DNA of 64,000 bases, taken from Sporosarcina sp. FSL K6-2383 (GTDB lineage Bacteria; Bacillota; Bacilli; Bacillales_A; Planococcaceae). A program made the translations under genes and the position numbers. Shown piece after piece: positions 15,666-23,643 of this stretch; within the stretch, counting starts at the first letter, position 1, and each line of letters starts with the position of its first letter. The notes beneath the pieces were generated by a model. That model worked only from the letters and a program-made list of their open reading frames with translations. It did not search any database and had not been told where the DNA came from. The DNA is taken from contig NZ_CP152017.1 in the NCBI RefSeq assembly GCF_038618305.1, positions 659,501-723,500 on the forward strand, written 5' to 3'.

Positions 15666-16661
15666 TTAAAATACTTCTTCCGCAATTAATTTATAGGATT
15701 GAATTCGATCTTCCGGGGAGTATGTGATTGTGTTAATCATGATTTCGTTTGCTTGGTAGTTAGTTTGTAGCTCAAACAATTTCTGCTTCACTTCATGAGG
15801 ATTGCCGATAATCATGTTCTGTCTCATTGTTTTTAACGATTCCATTTCTTTTTCGGTTAGCATATATTTCTTTGCTTCTTCAATAGAAGGAACGCCTTGA
15901 TGTCCCTCCCCTTTTTCTTTTTGCAAAGACCATATGAGGTTGCTTAGTGCGATCTCTTCCGCTTGTTCGGTTGTTTCCCCACAAATAGCCGAAACTGTTA
16001 CGATGACTTGCGGCGTTTGTTGTTCTTTTCTTGGCTTAAAGGTTTCAATATAGCCCTTGATGATAGCCGCCCCATCATTGTCACTCATAAAATGACCGAA
16101 AGTATATGGCATGCCATTTTCTGCTGCGAGTAAGGCACTTTTTTTACTTGTGCCGAGAAGCCAAGGTACAGCTGGATTTTCAGGTGTTGGAGATGCGGAA
16201 ATGCTCGAGTACTCGTGACCCGCCGGGAAATCACCATCTAAAAAGTGGAGCAATTCTTTCACTAATATAGGGAAATTCCAAACCTGTTGCAAAAAGTTTT
16301 CAGACAGAGCATTCGTCACTTCAGCCGATCCACCCGGTGCTCGTCCTATTCCGATATCAATCCGATTTGGAAATAATGTGGCGAGCGTATTAAATACTTC
16401 TGCCACTTTATAGGGCCGGTAATGAGGTAATAAAATAGCGCCGGAACCAATCCGGATATGATTCGTATTAGCTCCAATATAGCTTAACATCACTTCAGGC
16501 GCAGAGCATGCGAGTCCAGGTAAATCATGGTGCTCAGCAATCCAGTATCTTGTATATCCGAGTGCTTCCCCAGCTTGAACTAACTTCATCGATTCATTTA
16601 ATGCGTCGTATGCGGTTTGGTTTGAAGAGATGGGGGATTGATCTAATATGCTTAACCTCAT
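15666..16661 (-). CDS. LLM class flavin-dependent oxidoreductase (luciferase-like)
   Basis: 331 residues, a TIM-barrel luciferase-like monooxygenase of the group-1 type. Conserved signatures are RLSILDQSPISSN at the N-terminus, YWIAEHHDLPGLACSAPEV, IRIGSGAILLPHYRPYKVAE and RIDIGIGRAPGG, which surround the FMN and substrate pocket. These enzymes use reduced flavin supplied by a partner reductase. ATG at 16661 follows GGACTGAG. It lies 6 bases after the YkvR-like gene, so the two form an operon. Substrate unknown. Confidence 0.88.
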   Translation of the reverse strand: MRLSILDQSPISSNQTAYDALNESMKLVQAGEALGYTRYWIAEHHDLPGLACSAPEVMLSYIGANTNHIRIGSGAILLPHYRPYKVAEVFNTLATLFPNRIDIGIGRAPGGSAEVTNALSENFLQQVWNFPILVKELLHFLDGDFPAGHEYSSISASPTPENPAVPWLLGTSKKSALLAAENGMPYTFGHFMSDNDGAAIIKGYIETFKPRKEQQTPQVIVTVSAICGETTEQAEEIALSNLIWSLQKEKGEGHQGVPSIEEAKKYMLTEKEMESLKTMRQNMIIGNPHEVKQKLFELQTNYQANEIMINTITYSPEDRIQSYKLIAEEVF

Positions 16662-16667
16662 TACATC

Positions 16668-16964
16668 TCAGTCCTTTTCTTCATGATTCACTTCTATCAA
16701 AGTCAATTTATACTGTCCGATTTGATCCTTTACATATAGGTTTGTAAGGGAAGTGGAGTAATTATGAATGACACCTCTAAATGTTAGGTTTCTTTCAGGA
16801 ATTTTAACCTCAAAAAATTCGCTATAAAGTAAAGTTGCGATGTCATGGTAATCATCACTTTTTACGTCGAAATCAACTGAAACTTTATATAAACCATTTA
16901 CTTTTTCTTCTTCATAGCTACGTAAATCAATTGTTCTGTCATTTAAGATTATTTTACTTATCAA
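16668..16964 (-). CDS. ykvR: DUF3219 family protein (YkvR-like)
   Basis: 98 residues, similar across its length to B. subtilis YkvR. The shared core YHDIATLLYSEFFEVKIPER and FRGVIHNYSTSLTNLY is distinctive for this family of unknown function. TTG start, with TAGGAGTGA 8 bases upstream. No signal peptide or membrane segment; mostly beta. Translationally close to the downstream luciferase-like oxidoreductase. From 16965 to 17217 upstream there is no supported gene, only a possible 34-codon Cys-rich frame at 17097-17201 without a ribosome site. Confidence 0.8.
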   Translation of the reverse strand: MISKIILNDRTIDLRSYEEEKVNGLYKVSVDFDVKSDDYHDIATLLYSEFFEVKIPERNLTFRGVIHNYSTSLTNLYVKDQIGQYKLTLIEVNHEEKD

Positions 16965-17217
16965 GAAAAATCACTCCTATTTCAAATTCCAAGTCGTGAC
17001 GTTAGAAATTAATGAAGTACCTTATATTATTGTCGCACACAAAAGATAATCTCGGTAGCGTGAGGATTTGGTTATCTACTTTCTCAAGTTTTTGCTATGG
17101 AAATTACAAAGGTATTTGTAGAAGAATTGTTTGGATTGAGTGAGTGCATCCGTCGAAGGATACACCAAGAAATGTGTCAGGGTTGTGAAAACAAGTACTG
17201 ACAAAGAGTTAAAAATG

Positions 17218-17268
17218 TTGACTTATAGAGATTTTTTTTGATATCGTTATGAACAGACCGGTTGGTAT
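17218..17268 (+). promoter_or_regulatory. Promoter with LmrA/YxaF-like operator
   Basis: TTGACT (17218-17223) and TATCGT (17242-17247) are spaced by 18 bases. Next comes AGACCGGTTGGTAT (17255-17268), where transcription should begin. It resembles the ATAGACC(A/G)GTC-type boxes recognised by B. subtilis LmrA and YxaF, and the regulator encoded next belongs to that subgroup, so autoregulation is likely. Confidence 0.5.
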
Positions 17269-17288
17269 GGCGGAGGTGTGCTACGGAA

Positions 17289-17849
17289 ATGGATACAAAA
17301 TCGCTGATAATCGACATCGCGACAACGCTTTTTCAACAAAAAGGATATAGGGGCGTAGGACTAAACGAAATTATAAAAGCATGTGGGATTTCAAAAGGTG
17401 CGCTCTATCATCATTTTTCGAATGGAAAAGAAGAATTACTAATCGCTTGCCTTCAATCTCTGAATGAAGCGATTACTGAGGATATCGTGGAAATTTTTGA
17501 ACGGTATCCGAGTACGCAAGAAGCTACACATGCAATGGTTTCGAAATTAATCGTTAATTTTGAAGCAGAAGGAACGATTACGGGGTACACAATTAGCAGT
17601 ATGGTTAGCGAAATGGCCTCGCTAAGTGATCCAGTTCGAATGGCATGCGCTCAGCTGTATCAAAAAATGCAAGATATATATTTTCAAAAGTTAGTAGCGG
17701 ACGGATTTTCGAAAGATGCGGCTTATTCAATAGCACTTATGATGACCGCTTCTATTGAAGGTGGAATAATGCTTTGTTTAACACAAAAAGCAAGCGAGCC
17801 ACTAAAAACTATTTCGCATGTGCTATCAAAATTATTGAAGGAGTTTTAA
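17289..17849 (+). CDS. TetR/AcrR regulator, LmrA/YxaF subgroup
   Basis: About 187 residues. The N-terminal HTH (IIDIATTLFQQKGYRGVGLN, then EIIKACGISKGALYHHFSNGKEEL) has the GLNEI...KG-LYHHF-NGKEEL form typical of LmrA, YxaF and related drug-response repressors. ATG at 17289 is chosen because GGAGGTG lies about 10 bases upstream; a GTG/ATG-containing extension at 17262 overlaps the operator. It is followed after 3 bases by a DHA2-type drug exporter, as in the B. subtilis lmrA-lmrB operon. Ligand unknown; likely a hydrophobic drug or flavonoid. Confidence 0.85.
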   Translation: MDTKSLIIDIATTLFQQKGYRGVGLNEIIKACGISKGALYHHFSNGKEELLIACLQSLNEAITEDIVEIFERYPSTQEATHAMVSKLIVNFEAEGTITGYTISSMVSEMASLSDPVRMACAQLYQKMQDIYFQKLVADGFSKDAAYSIALMMTASIEGGIMLCLTQKASEPLKTISHVLSKLLKEF

Positions 17850-17852
17850 TAA

Positions 17853-19280
17853 GTGAATACACAAACCAATACGGCAGCAAAAACGAAACAACCAATCAAA
17901 ACAGGACCGATAATGGCGGCTCTTTTAGTAGCTGGTTTTGTCGGTCTTTTTAGTGAAACAGCATTAAATATTGCCTTTGTAGAATTAAGTCAAATTTTTA
18001 GTATTGATTCTACAACGGTTCAATGGTTAGCGACAGGTTATTTTTTAACGTTGGGTATTTTAGTGCCTGTAACAGGTATTTTGATGCAGAAATTCACGAC
18101 GCGTCAAATGTTTATTACCTCTGTATTACTAATTCTTGTCGGTACAATTGTAGCAGCAGTAGCACCAGTATTTAGCGTATTACTCGCGGGACGTATCATT
18201 CAAGCTGCAGGGCTAGCAATCAGTTTACCTTTAACACAAAATGTTATTTTTACGATTTTCCCTCCTAATAAACGAGGCGCTGCAATGGGTATAATGGGGT
18301 TAGTTATGCTAGCGGGTCCATCACTAGGTCCAACAATTGCAGGCCTTATTCTAGATACATTATCGTGGCACTGGATTTTCTGGGTTACAGTACCTTTCCT
18401 ACTGTTTTCCCTCATTTTTGGGCTTGTTTATTTACCGGATGTCAATGAAATTCGCAAGGTGTCGATTGATGCCCTGTCTGTTATTCTTTCGACCATTGGT
18501 TTCGGGGGGATTGTTTATGGATTTAGTGTATCTGGTGTCGCCGGCTGGACAAGTGCAACTGTCCTTGGCACAATCGTCGTTGGAATCATAGCCCTCATCA
18601 TTTTTGCGATTCGACAAATGAAAATGGAAGATCCTATGCTGAATCTACGAGCATTCCGTTACCCGTTATTTGTTATTGGTGTCATTATGAGCTTCATAAC
18701 GTTCTTTAATATGTTGTCGATGCTCGTTATTTTACCTATGTATATGCAAATGGCATTAGTCATTGCTGCTTTTACAACAGGACTCATCCTTCTACCAGGT
18801 AGCTTGTTGAACTGTATATTAGCGCCAATTATTGGTCGTTTATTTGACAAGTATGGTCCGAAAGCAGTGATTACACCTGGCACAATTTTGGTTGCCATTG
18901 GTTACGTAATGTATGCACAATTTGGTACAGACACAGCTTTATGGGTGATTGTATTATCCTTTGTTATTATGATGTTAGGTGTAGGGGCGGTGCTCGCATC
19001 TGTTCAAACAAACACGCTGAATTCTCTTCCAAGAAGATTCTATCCTGATGGAATTGCTATCACTCAAACAATCCAGCAAGTAGCTGGCGCCGTTGGTATC
19101 GCAGTAATGGTGTCACTCCTAACCGCAAAACAAAATAGTTACCTAGCAACTGTTGCAAATGAGCCGGCGCAAGCCGCAGCATCAGGATCATCATTGGTCT
19201 TTACTATCAGTTTAGCATTAGCCGTGATTAATATTGTGCTGTCTTTATTTATGAAAAAGCCTGCCTCGACTATTAAGTAA
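17853..19280 (+). CDS. MFS multidrug exporter, DHA2 (EmrB/QacA, LmrB-like) family
   Basis: 475 residues, with about 14 hydrophobic segments expected for DHA2 proton-driven drug exporters in the inner membrane. Family signatures: FVELSQIFSIDSTTVQWLATGYFL at TM1-2, and the antiporter motif C region GPSLGPTIAGLILD in TM5. GTG start at 17853 with AAGGAG 9 bases upstream. Co-transcribed with the TetR gene before it (3-base gap); a strong terminator follows. The substrate range is inferred from the family and from the LmrA/LmrB-like arrangement. Confidence 0.88.
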   Translation: MNTQTNTAAKTKQPIKTGPIMAALLVAGFVGLFSETALNIAFVELSQIFSIDSTTVQWLATGYFLTLGILVPVTGILMQKFTTRQMFITSVLLILVGTIVAAVAPVFSVLLAGRIIQAAGLAISLPLTQNVIFTIFPPNKRGAAMGIMGLVMLAGPSLGPTIAGLILDTLSWHWIFWVTVPFLLFSLIFGLVYLPDVNEIRKVSIDALSVILSTIGFGGIVYGFSVSGVAGWTSATVLGTIVVGIIALIIFAIRQMKMEDPMLNLRAFRYPLFVIGVIMSFITFFNMLSMLVILPMYMQMALVIAAFTTGLILLPGSLLNCILAPIIGRLFDKYGPKAVITPGTILVAIGYVMYAQFGTDTALWVIVLSFVIMMLGVGAVLASVQTNTLNSLPRRFYPDGIAITQTIQQVAGAVGIAVMVSLLTAKQNSYLATVANEPAQAAASGSSLVFTISLALAVINIVLSLFMKKPASTIK

Positions 19281-19317
19281 ATTTAATTATTCTTTTCTTG
19301 AGTAACTGAATACAACA

Positions 19318-19352
19318 ACGAGCTTAGTCATATTTGACTAAGCTCGTTTGAC
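19318..19352 (+). terminator. Rho-independent terminator
   Basis: ACGAGCTTAGTCA-tatt-TGACTAAGCTCGT is a 13-bp perfect stem with a 4-base loop, followed by TTGACGTTTC. It ends the TetR/MFS operon. Confidence 0.8.
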
Positions 19353-19375
19353 GTTTCAAATAGTGAATGTCATTA

Positions 19376-19552
19376 TTACTGATGATTATAAATTTGTTTG
19401 ATGTCAGTCGGGATATCCTGGAATTCTACTGTTTTAAGGAAACCATTTGATTTCATCTTTTGAAGAAACTCCAGCAGTTCGATTTTCATTTGATGTAATT
19501 GCATATCTTTATAGTCAATATTCAACTGCTCATTTGCTGTCTCCATGGACAT
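19376..19552 (-). CDS. Small hypothetical protein, 58 residues
   Basis: A 58-codon frame starting ATG at 19552, with an excellent GAAGGGAGTGAG site 4-10 bases upstream. The product is soluble and probably helical, with MQLHQMKIELLEFLQKMKSN in the middle and a C-terminal VEFQDIPTDIKQIYNHQ. No signal peptide, membrane span or cysteines. Not recognised. It lies convergent to the MFS operon and divergent from the quorum-sensing regulator, so it could be a target of that regulator; this is speculation from position only. Confidence 0.55.
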   Translation of the reverse strand: MSMETANEQLNIDYKDMQLHQMKIELLEFLQKMKSNGFLKTVEFQDIPTDIKQIYNHQ

Positions 19553-19696
19553 AATCTCACTCCCTTCAAAAAATGATGTGTAAGTTTATACACGATTTAA
19601 CACATTAGAAATTCCTTTATAATCCCCAACCCACATATTATTACCACTACATTTAGTTACTATCCTTAATCGCTTCCACAAAATAACTATATTCAA

Positions 19697-19708
19697 TTCG
19701 CATGCGAA
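19697..19708. promoter_or_regulatory. Palindrome in intergenic region upstream of RNPP regulator
   Basis: TTCGCATGCGAA is a perfect 12-bp palindrome in the 338-base gap (19553-19890) between the small - strand gene and the regulator. The gap also contains TATAAT at about 19835, a likely -10 for the regulator with only a weak TTCAGG -35. The palindrome is a candidate operator. Confidence 0.3.
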
Positions 19709-19890
19709 CGATCCTTTTTTCATATTCAGTTAAATATATCACGCTTAGGTCTAGAGTACTATCCAATTAGGTTGGGACATTTTTTTCGGAAATAGGCTTT
19801 ATTTGCATGATTCAGGAATTAATTTCTCACATTATAATGGTATGATTAGTATTACAAATGCACTATGATATAAAAGAGAGGGATTCGCTA

Positions 19891-21186
19891 ATGAAAGTTG
19901 GTCATTTAATAAGGGCAGAACGAATTAGACAAGACATGAAGCAATTAGTACTAGCAAAGGGAATCTGCACACCTTCTTACCTATCTAAAATAGAACGGAA
20001 TTTAATTTTTCCGAGTGAGGACATCGTTACGTTATTATTCAATCGACTAGGCATAGATTCATCGAAGTTACAAAAGAATGATCGGCAAACTGAAATTGAT
20101 TTTGAGAAAATGTTAGAAGCTATTTACAAAGAAGTGATTACAAATCGTGACGGAAATTTTACTAAACAAAAGCTGGAGTATTTAGAACAGCATAGTCCAT
20201 TATTTGAAAATCAAACCCTTTACTATACGTATCTTCTAATTATAATGAGGTTTAAGCTTATTCTTGGAACGAAATTAATTGAACGAAAAAAGGAAATTGA
20301 AGATCTTGAAGCATTATGCAAGGATTTTAATACAAGACAACTGTATTTATATAAAATAAATAAAGCAATTTACTATTATTCTACAGAAAATCGCAATAAA
20401 TCGATTGAATACTTTGAAGAGTGTCTATCGTTAGCAGACAATATACCATTAGAAATTTGGGAAAAAGCAGAATTGAATTATATGGTAGGTGTCGTATATA
20501 CAGCAGATGGCCGTATCTTTACCACTATTGATTATATAAGAAGCGCTCTTGATTATTTTAGAGAAAATTTTTCAATGAAGAGAGTTTTGGATTGTTACAT
20601 TTTAATTGGAATTACTCGAAAAAAAAGTGAGCAATTCCCAGAGGCGTTAGAATCTTATTTAAAGGCAATGCAAATTTGTGATGAATTTAACTTAGATGAT
20701 GAAAAGGGAATCGTGTACCACAATCTGGGTTCGTTATATGGGACGATGAGTTATAGCGAAGATGCCATTCGCTACTATAAGAAAAGTATTAAATTTAAAA
20801 CGGACGAAGATAGTCCTCTCATATCGATACTCTGCTTAGTTGTCGAGTATTCGAAAATGAATGACCAGAAATTCGTTAATTATTGGTGTGATCAGGGACT
20901 CCGGCTACTTTCTCAGTTGGAGGAAAATAACTTAACATCATACCACTATCACTTCAATATTTTTAAATCACTCCATAGCGAACAAGGTTTGTCGGAACGG
21001 ATTACCCAACAAGCAATTGATTACTTTAAAACAGTAGAGGATTATCAGTATGTCCATAAATATTCAATTGCATTAGCGGAATGGTATTATAGTAACAGAA
21101 AATATAAACTATCAGCTATTTACTTTCAAGAAGCAAATAAATTTGGTTATATTTACAGAAAAACAAAGACGTGGGAGGATTTATAA
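19891..21186 (+). CDS. RNPP-type quorum-sensing regulator (XRE HTH + TPR)
   Basis: 431 residues. Residues 1-60 are an XRE HTH (VGHLIRAERIRQDMKQLVLA, then CTPSYLSKIERNLIFPSEDI). The rest is a chain of TPR-like helix pairs, e.g. AIYYYSTENRNKSIEYFEECL, the segment beginning ILIGITRKKSEQFPEALESY, and the segment beginning VYHNLGSLYGTMSYSEDAIR. This is the layout of PlcR, NprR and related regulators, which bind a re-imported signalling peptide in the TPR groove. ATG at 19891 is chosen for GAGAGGG 8 bases upstream; an earlier in-frame ATG (19858) lacks a site. Its stop codon overlaps the start of a short secreted pro-peptide gene, as in plcR-papR or nprR-nprX cassettes. Target genes are unknown. 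Confidence 0.85.
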   Translation: MKVGHLIRAERIRQDMKQLVLAKGICTPSYLSKIERNLIFPSEDIVTLLFNRLGIDSSKLQKNDRQTEIDFEKMLEAIYKEVITNRDGNFTKQKLEYLEQHSPLFENQTLYYTYLLIIMRFKLILGTKLIERKKEIEDLEALCKDFNTRQLYLYKINKAIYYYSTENRNKSIEYFEECLSLADNIPLEIWEKAELNYMVGVVYTADGRIFTTIDYIRSALDYFRENFSMKRVLDCYILIGITRKKSEQFPEALESYLKAMQICDEFNLDDEKGIVYHNLGSLYGTMSYSEDAIRYYKKSIKFKTDEDSPLISILCLVVEYSKMNDQKFVNYWCDQGLRLLSQLEENNLTSYHYHFNIFKSLHSEQGLSERITQQAIDYFKTVEDYQYVHKYSIALAEWYYSNRKYKLSAIYFQEANKFGYIYRKTKTWEDL

Positions 21187-21314
21187 TGAAAAAAGTTTTA
21201 GCAGTTCTTTTACTTGTAGTAATTTTGAGTGGAGTTTCGGGGAATCAAGCTTTTGCAACTAAGGATGAGCTACCTAGATTATTTAAAACAACTAGTGTTC
21301 CAATTGATTTCTAA
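21186..21314 (+). CDS. Signalling pro-peptide (PapR/NprX/Phr-like)
   Basis: A 42-codon frame beginning at TAATG, overlapping the regulator's stop by one base; translation is probably coupled, since the ribosome site would lie in GTGGGAGG at the regulator's 3' end. The product has MKK, a hydrophobic core (VLAVLLLVVILSGVSG), and a signal peptidase-type site after NQAFA. It leaves an 18-residue tail that starts TKDELPRL and ends TTSVPIDF. The short acidic/hydrophobic C-terminus is like PapR peptides (LPFEF-type ends). In the known systems the pro-peptide is secreted, trimmed to 5-8 residues and re-imported by an Opp transporter. The identity of the mature peptide, perhaps SVPIDF or a neighbour, is inference. 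Confidence 0.8.
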   Translation: MKKVLAVLLLVVILSGVSGNQAFATKDELPRLFKTTSVPIDF

Positions 21315-21324
21315 CAATAAGCAA

Positions 21325-21380
21325 GGAAAAGGGCTGTTCAGCAAGTCAGTGAAAACTGATTTTCTGGACAGCCCTTCTTA
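21325..21380 (+). terminator. Terminator of the RNPP cassette, containing a dispersed repeat
   Basis: GGGCTGTtCAG (21331-21341) pairs with CTGgACAGCCC (21364-21374), followed by TTCTTAG. The enclosed AAGTCAGTGAAAACTGATTT (21343-21362) recurs at 29861-29890 with two or three changes. Confidence 0.7.
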
Positions 21381-21399
21381 GTTTACACAGTCCCCTCAG

Positions 21400-21454
21400 T
21401 TGACATCCACCCTATACATGCTATATTAATTTATATATGAGTATATGTTCATGT
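21400..21454 (+). promoter_or_regulatory. czrA promoter and ArsR/SmtB operator
   Basis: TTGACA (21400-21405) and TATATT (21424-21429) form the promoter, 18-base spacer. Just downstream, ATATGAGTATATGTTCATGT (21435-21454) matches the ATGA-N8-TCAT core of SmtB/CzrA operators, overlapping the start of transcription. Zinc-free CzrA would repress here. Confidence 0.7.
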
Positions 21455-21481
21455 ATTAGTATTCAGGAGGTGAACCGATAA

Positions 21482-21805
21482 ATGAAGAAGGAAGAGAAAA
21501 TCATCCATCATGAATCCCATTTAGACGAAGAAACACTATTTGTGGTGTCTCAAACATTTAAGGCGCTAAGTGATCCAACAAGAATACGTATTTTAAACTT
21601 ATTATGTGCGGAAGAGCATTCTGTTAATGATATTGCAGAAACTTTAGATTTAGGTCAATCAACCGTTTCTCATCAATTGCGCTTCTTGAAAAACTTACGC
21701 TTGGTGAAGTTTAGAAGAGAAGGCACGACGATTTATTATTCAAAAGATGACGATCACGTGATGAATTTGCTGACACAAGCGATTGAACATGCGGCGCATA
21801 ACTAG
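21482..21805 (+). CDS. czrA: Zinc-responsive ArsR-family repressor CzrA
   Basis: 107 residues, ArsR/SmtB winged helix. The HTH is [20 protein letters not shown], then [10 protein letters not shown]. The alpha5 metal site of CzrA-type sensors is present near the C-terminus: Asp and His in [12 protein letters not shown] and two His in AIEHAAHN (D-x-H ... H-x2-H). It represses the following cation efflux gene until Zn(II) or Co(II) binds. SD CAGGAGGTGAACC about 8 bases before ATG. It lies 17 bases upstream of czcD, in one operon. Confidence 0.9.
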   Translation: MKKEEKIIHHESHLDEETLFVVSQTFKALSDPTRIRILNLLCAEEHSVNDIAETLDLGQSTVSHQLRFLKNLRLVKFRREGTTIYYSKDDDHVMNLLTQAIEHAAHN

Positions 21806-21822
21806 GGAGAGAAGGGATTAAT

Positions 21823-22758
21823 ATGGGACACGATCATGATCATACACATGGTGCCAATAAAAAAGTATTGCTGATCTCCTTTGTTATCATTACCAGTTAT
21901 ATGATTGTTGAGCTCATTGGTGGTTTAATCACGAATAGCTTGGCCCTCTTATCGGATGCGGGGCATATGTTAAGTGATGCGATTTCACTGGGGATCGCCC
22001 TGCTTGCTTTTACATATGGCGCAAAGGCAGCGAGTCAAAGTAAGACATTCGGCTATAAACGATTTGAAATATTAGCAGCTGTTTTAAATGGTGTGACGTT
22101 AATACTCATTGCCTTGTTCATTTTTTATGAAGCGATCCAGCGCTTCGCGAATCCACCTGAAGTAGCGACAACAGGGATGTTAATCATCAGTAGTATTGGT
22201 TTAGCGGTCAATATTCTGGTGGCTTGGATTATGATGCGTGGTGGGGATGTGGAAGACAATTTAAATATGCGTGGGGCATTCTTGCACGTCATTAGCGATA
22301 TGCTTGGTTCAGTAGGTGCAATTATTGCAGCGCTTCTCATCCTATTTTTTGACTGGGGATGGGCGGATCCATTGGCGAGTGTTATTGTTGCTGTCCTTGT
22401 TTTACGTAGTGGTTATTATGTGACAAAATCCGGACTGCATGTGCTAATGGAAGGGACACCGCAAAATGTAGATATGGATGATGTGATTCAAACGATTCAA
22501 CAGACACCAGGTGTTGAAAGTGTCCATGATCTACATATTTGGTCCATAACAAGCGGTTTAAATGCGTTATCTTGTCACCTTGTTGTGGATGATCAAATGA
22601 CAATTGCAGAAAGCGAACCATTATTACGTAAAATCGAACATGACCTTGAACATAAAAACATTCAACACATAACAATCCAATTAGAAACGTCTGCACATCA
22701 GCATGACAATTCGGTTTTATGTAGGGTAAAAGCCGGATCATCTGGGCATCATCATTAA
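21823..22758 (+). CDS. czcD: CDF cation efflux protein CzcD
   Basis: 311 residues, six transmembrane segments, cytoplasmic C-terminal domain. The N-terminal His/Asp-rich HDHDHTHG and C-terminal SGHHH bind metal. The transport site has the usual pairs: LLSDAGHMLSDA in TM2 (HxxxD) and HVISDMLGS in TM5 (HxxxD). The C-terminal VHDLHIWSITSG is the CDF cytoplasmic signature. It exports Zn2+, Co2+ or Cd2+ in exchange for protons or potassium. Strong SD GGGAGAGAAGGG. Controlled with czrA by the operator at 21435-21454. Confidence 0.93.
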   Translation: MGHDHDHTHGANKKVLLISFVIITSYMIVELIGGLITNSLALLSDAGHMLSDAISLGIALLAFTYGAKAASQSKTFGYKRFEILAAVLNGVTLILIALFIFYEAIQRFANPPEVATTGMLIISSIGLAVNILVAWIMMRGGDVEDNLNMRGAFLHVISDMLGSVGAIIAALLILFFDWGWADPLASVIVAVLVLRSGYYVTKSGLHVLMEGTPQNVDMDDVIQTIQQTPGVESVHDLHIWSITSGLNALSCHLVVDDQMTIAESEPLLRKIEHDLEHKNIQHITIQLETSAHQHDNSVLCRVKAGSSGHHH

Positions 22759-22925
22759 ATCAAGATTCTTTTTATTGTGTAATTTATCTAGATGATTCCT
22801 ATAGATGAGTAGATTTGGTATACTATTAAAATCAATGCGCAGTAATGGGGTAAGTTTTTTTTACCCTCATGCATAGTGTACAAGCTCCCTTGTGTCACAA
22901 ATCTCTGCCATCTGAAATATGTATT

Positions 22926-23438
22926 ATGGAGATGACAAATTTGTACAAGGAAGATCGACTGCCTCAAAACGCTAAAGAGGGTATACTGTTTTTATTGATT
23001 ATTTCAATCATTTCAGTTAATACGATAGCGCCTATTATTATTGGATTAGAACGTGGGTTCAGCAAAGAAGTGTATGTAGAAACATTGATTATGCTTCCGA
23101 TTATGTGGGTATTTGTAGTTTTGTTGGTGAAATTAGTTGCAGGACCATTGGTTGGGAAAGTGATGCCGAAATTCGTAGGACAAACAGATGGATTTAATGC
23201 CAGGGTCTTATTGAATACGTTATTGAATGTTACGGTATTATCAGTTTTTCTAACGATAATCGGCACTTGGGTTGGTACGAAGCAGGTAAGCCTAGAGCCG
23301 TTTAAAAACTTCCTTCACATTTGGCCAAGAAATTTTGGTATTGCGTTTTGGATTGAGCTTTTAGTTGCACAGCCAATCGCACGATTTGTTATGAAAAAAC
23401 TACATCAAAGCCAGGCGAGAAAAGCTGAAATTGCATAA
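22926..23438 (+). CDS. DUF2798 family four-helix membrane protein
   Basis: About 170 residues with four hydrophobic segments in two similar halves (KEGILFLLIISIISVNTIAP, and NARVLLNTLLNVTVLSVFLT), the DUF2798 pattern. Function unknown. The start is uncertain: ATG at 22926 or 22932 has poor spacing, while TTG at 22941 has GGAG about 9 bases upstream; an ATG at 22869 lacks a site. A GGGTAA/TTACCC inverted repeat sits upstream around 22848-22867. Monocistronic, ended by a strong terminator. Confidence 0.7.
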   Translation: MEMTNLYKEDRLPQNAKEGILFLLIISIISVNTIAPIIIGLERGFSKEVYVETLIMLPIMWVFVVLLVKLVAGPLVGKVMPKFVGQTDGFNARVLLNTLLNVTVLSVFLTIIGTWVGTKQVSLEPFKNFLHIWPRNFGIAFWIELLVAQPIARFVMKKLHQSQARKAEIA

Positions 23439-23489
23439 ACCTTCATGTTTGGTTTAGAGTTTTCTTTTAAACCAATCTGATTTTTTAGA

Positions 23490-23530
23490 AAGCCAATTGA
23501 TTTTATAAACAAATCAATTGGCTTTTTTGG
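23490..23530 (+). terminator. Rho-independent terminator
   Basis: AAGCCAATTGATTT-tataaac-AAATCAATTGGCTT followed by TTTTGG; 14-bp perfect stem. Confidence 0.88.
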
Positions 23531-23643
23531 TACCGTGAAATTGATGTATAGAACTAACGAAGTTTATTTTGGTGGAAGCTTTCAGTAGGGGCTGCTCGCC
23601 TCTATGTAAATAGTACGAAATAAGACCTGAGGAATACGTACTG

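Noticed and set aside
17097..17201. 34-codon Cys-containing frame in the gap upstream of the TetR-MFS operon
   Set aside because: No ribosome site and no recognisable family; too short to support as a gene.
19891..21186. Rap-type aspartate phosphatase instead of a DNA-binding RNPP regulator
   Set aside because: The N-terminus is a clear XRE helix-turn-helix, which Rap proteins lack.
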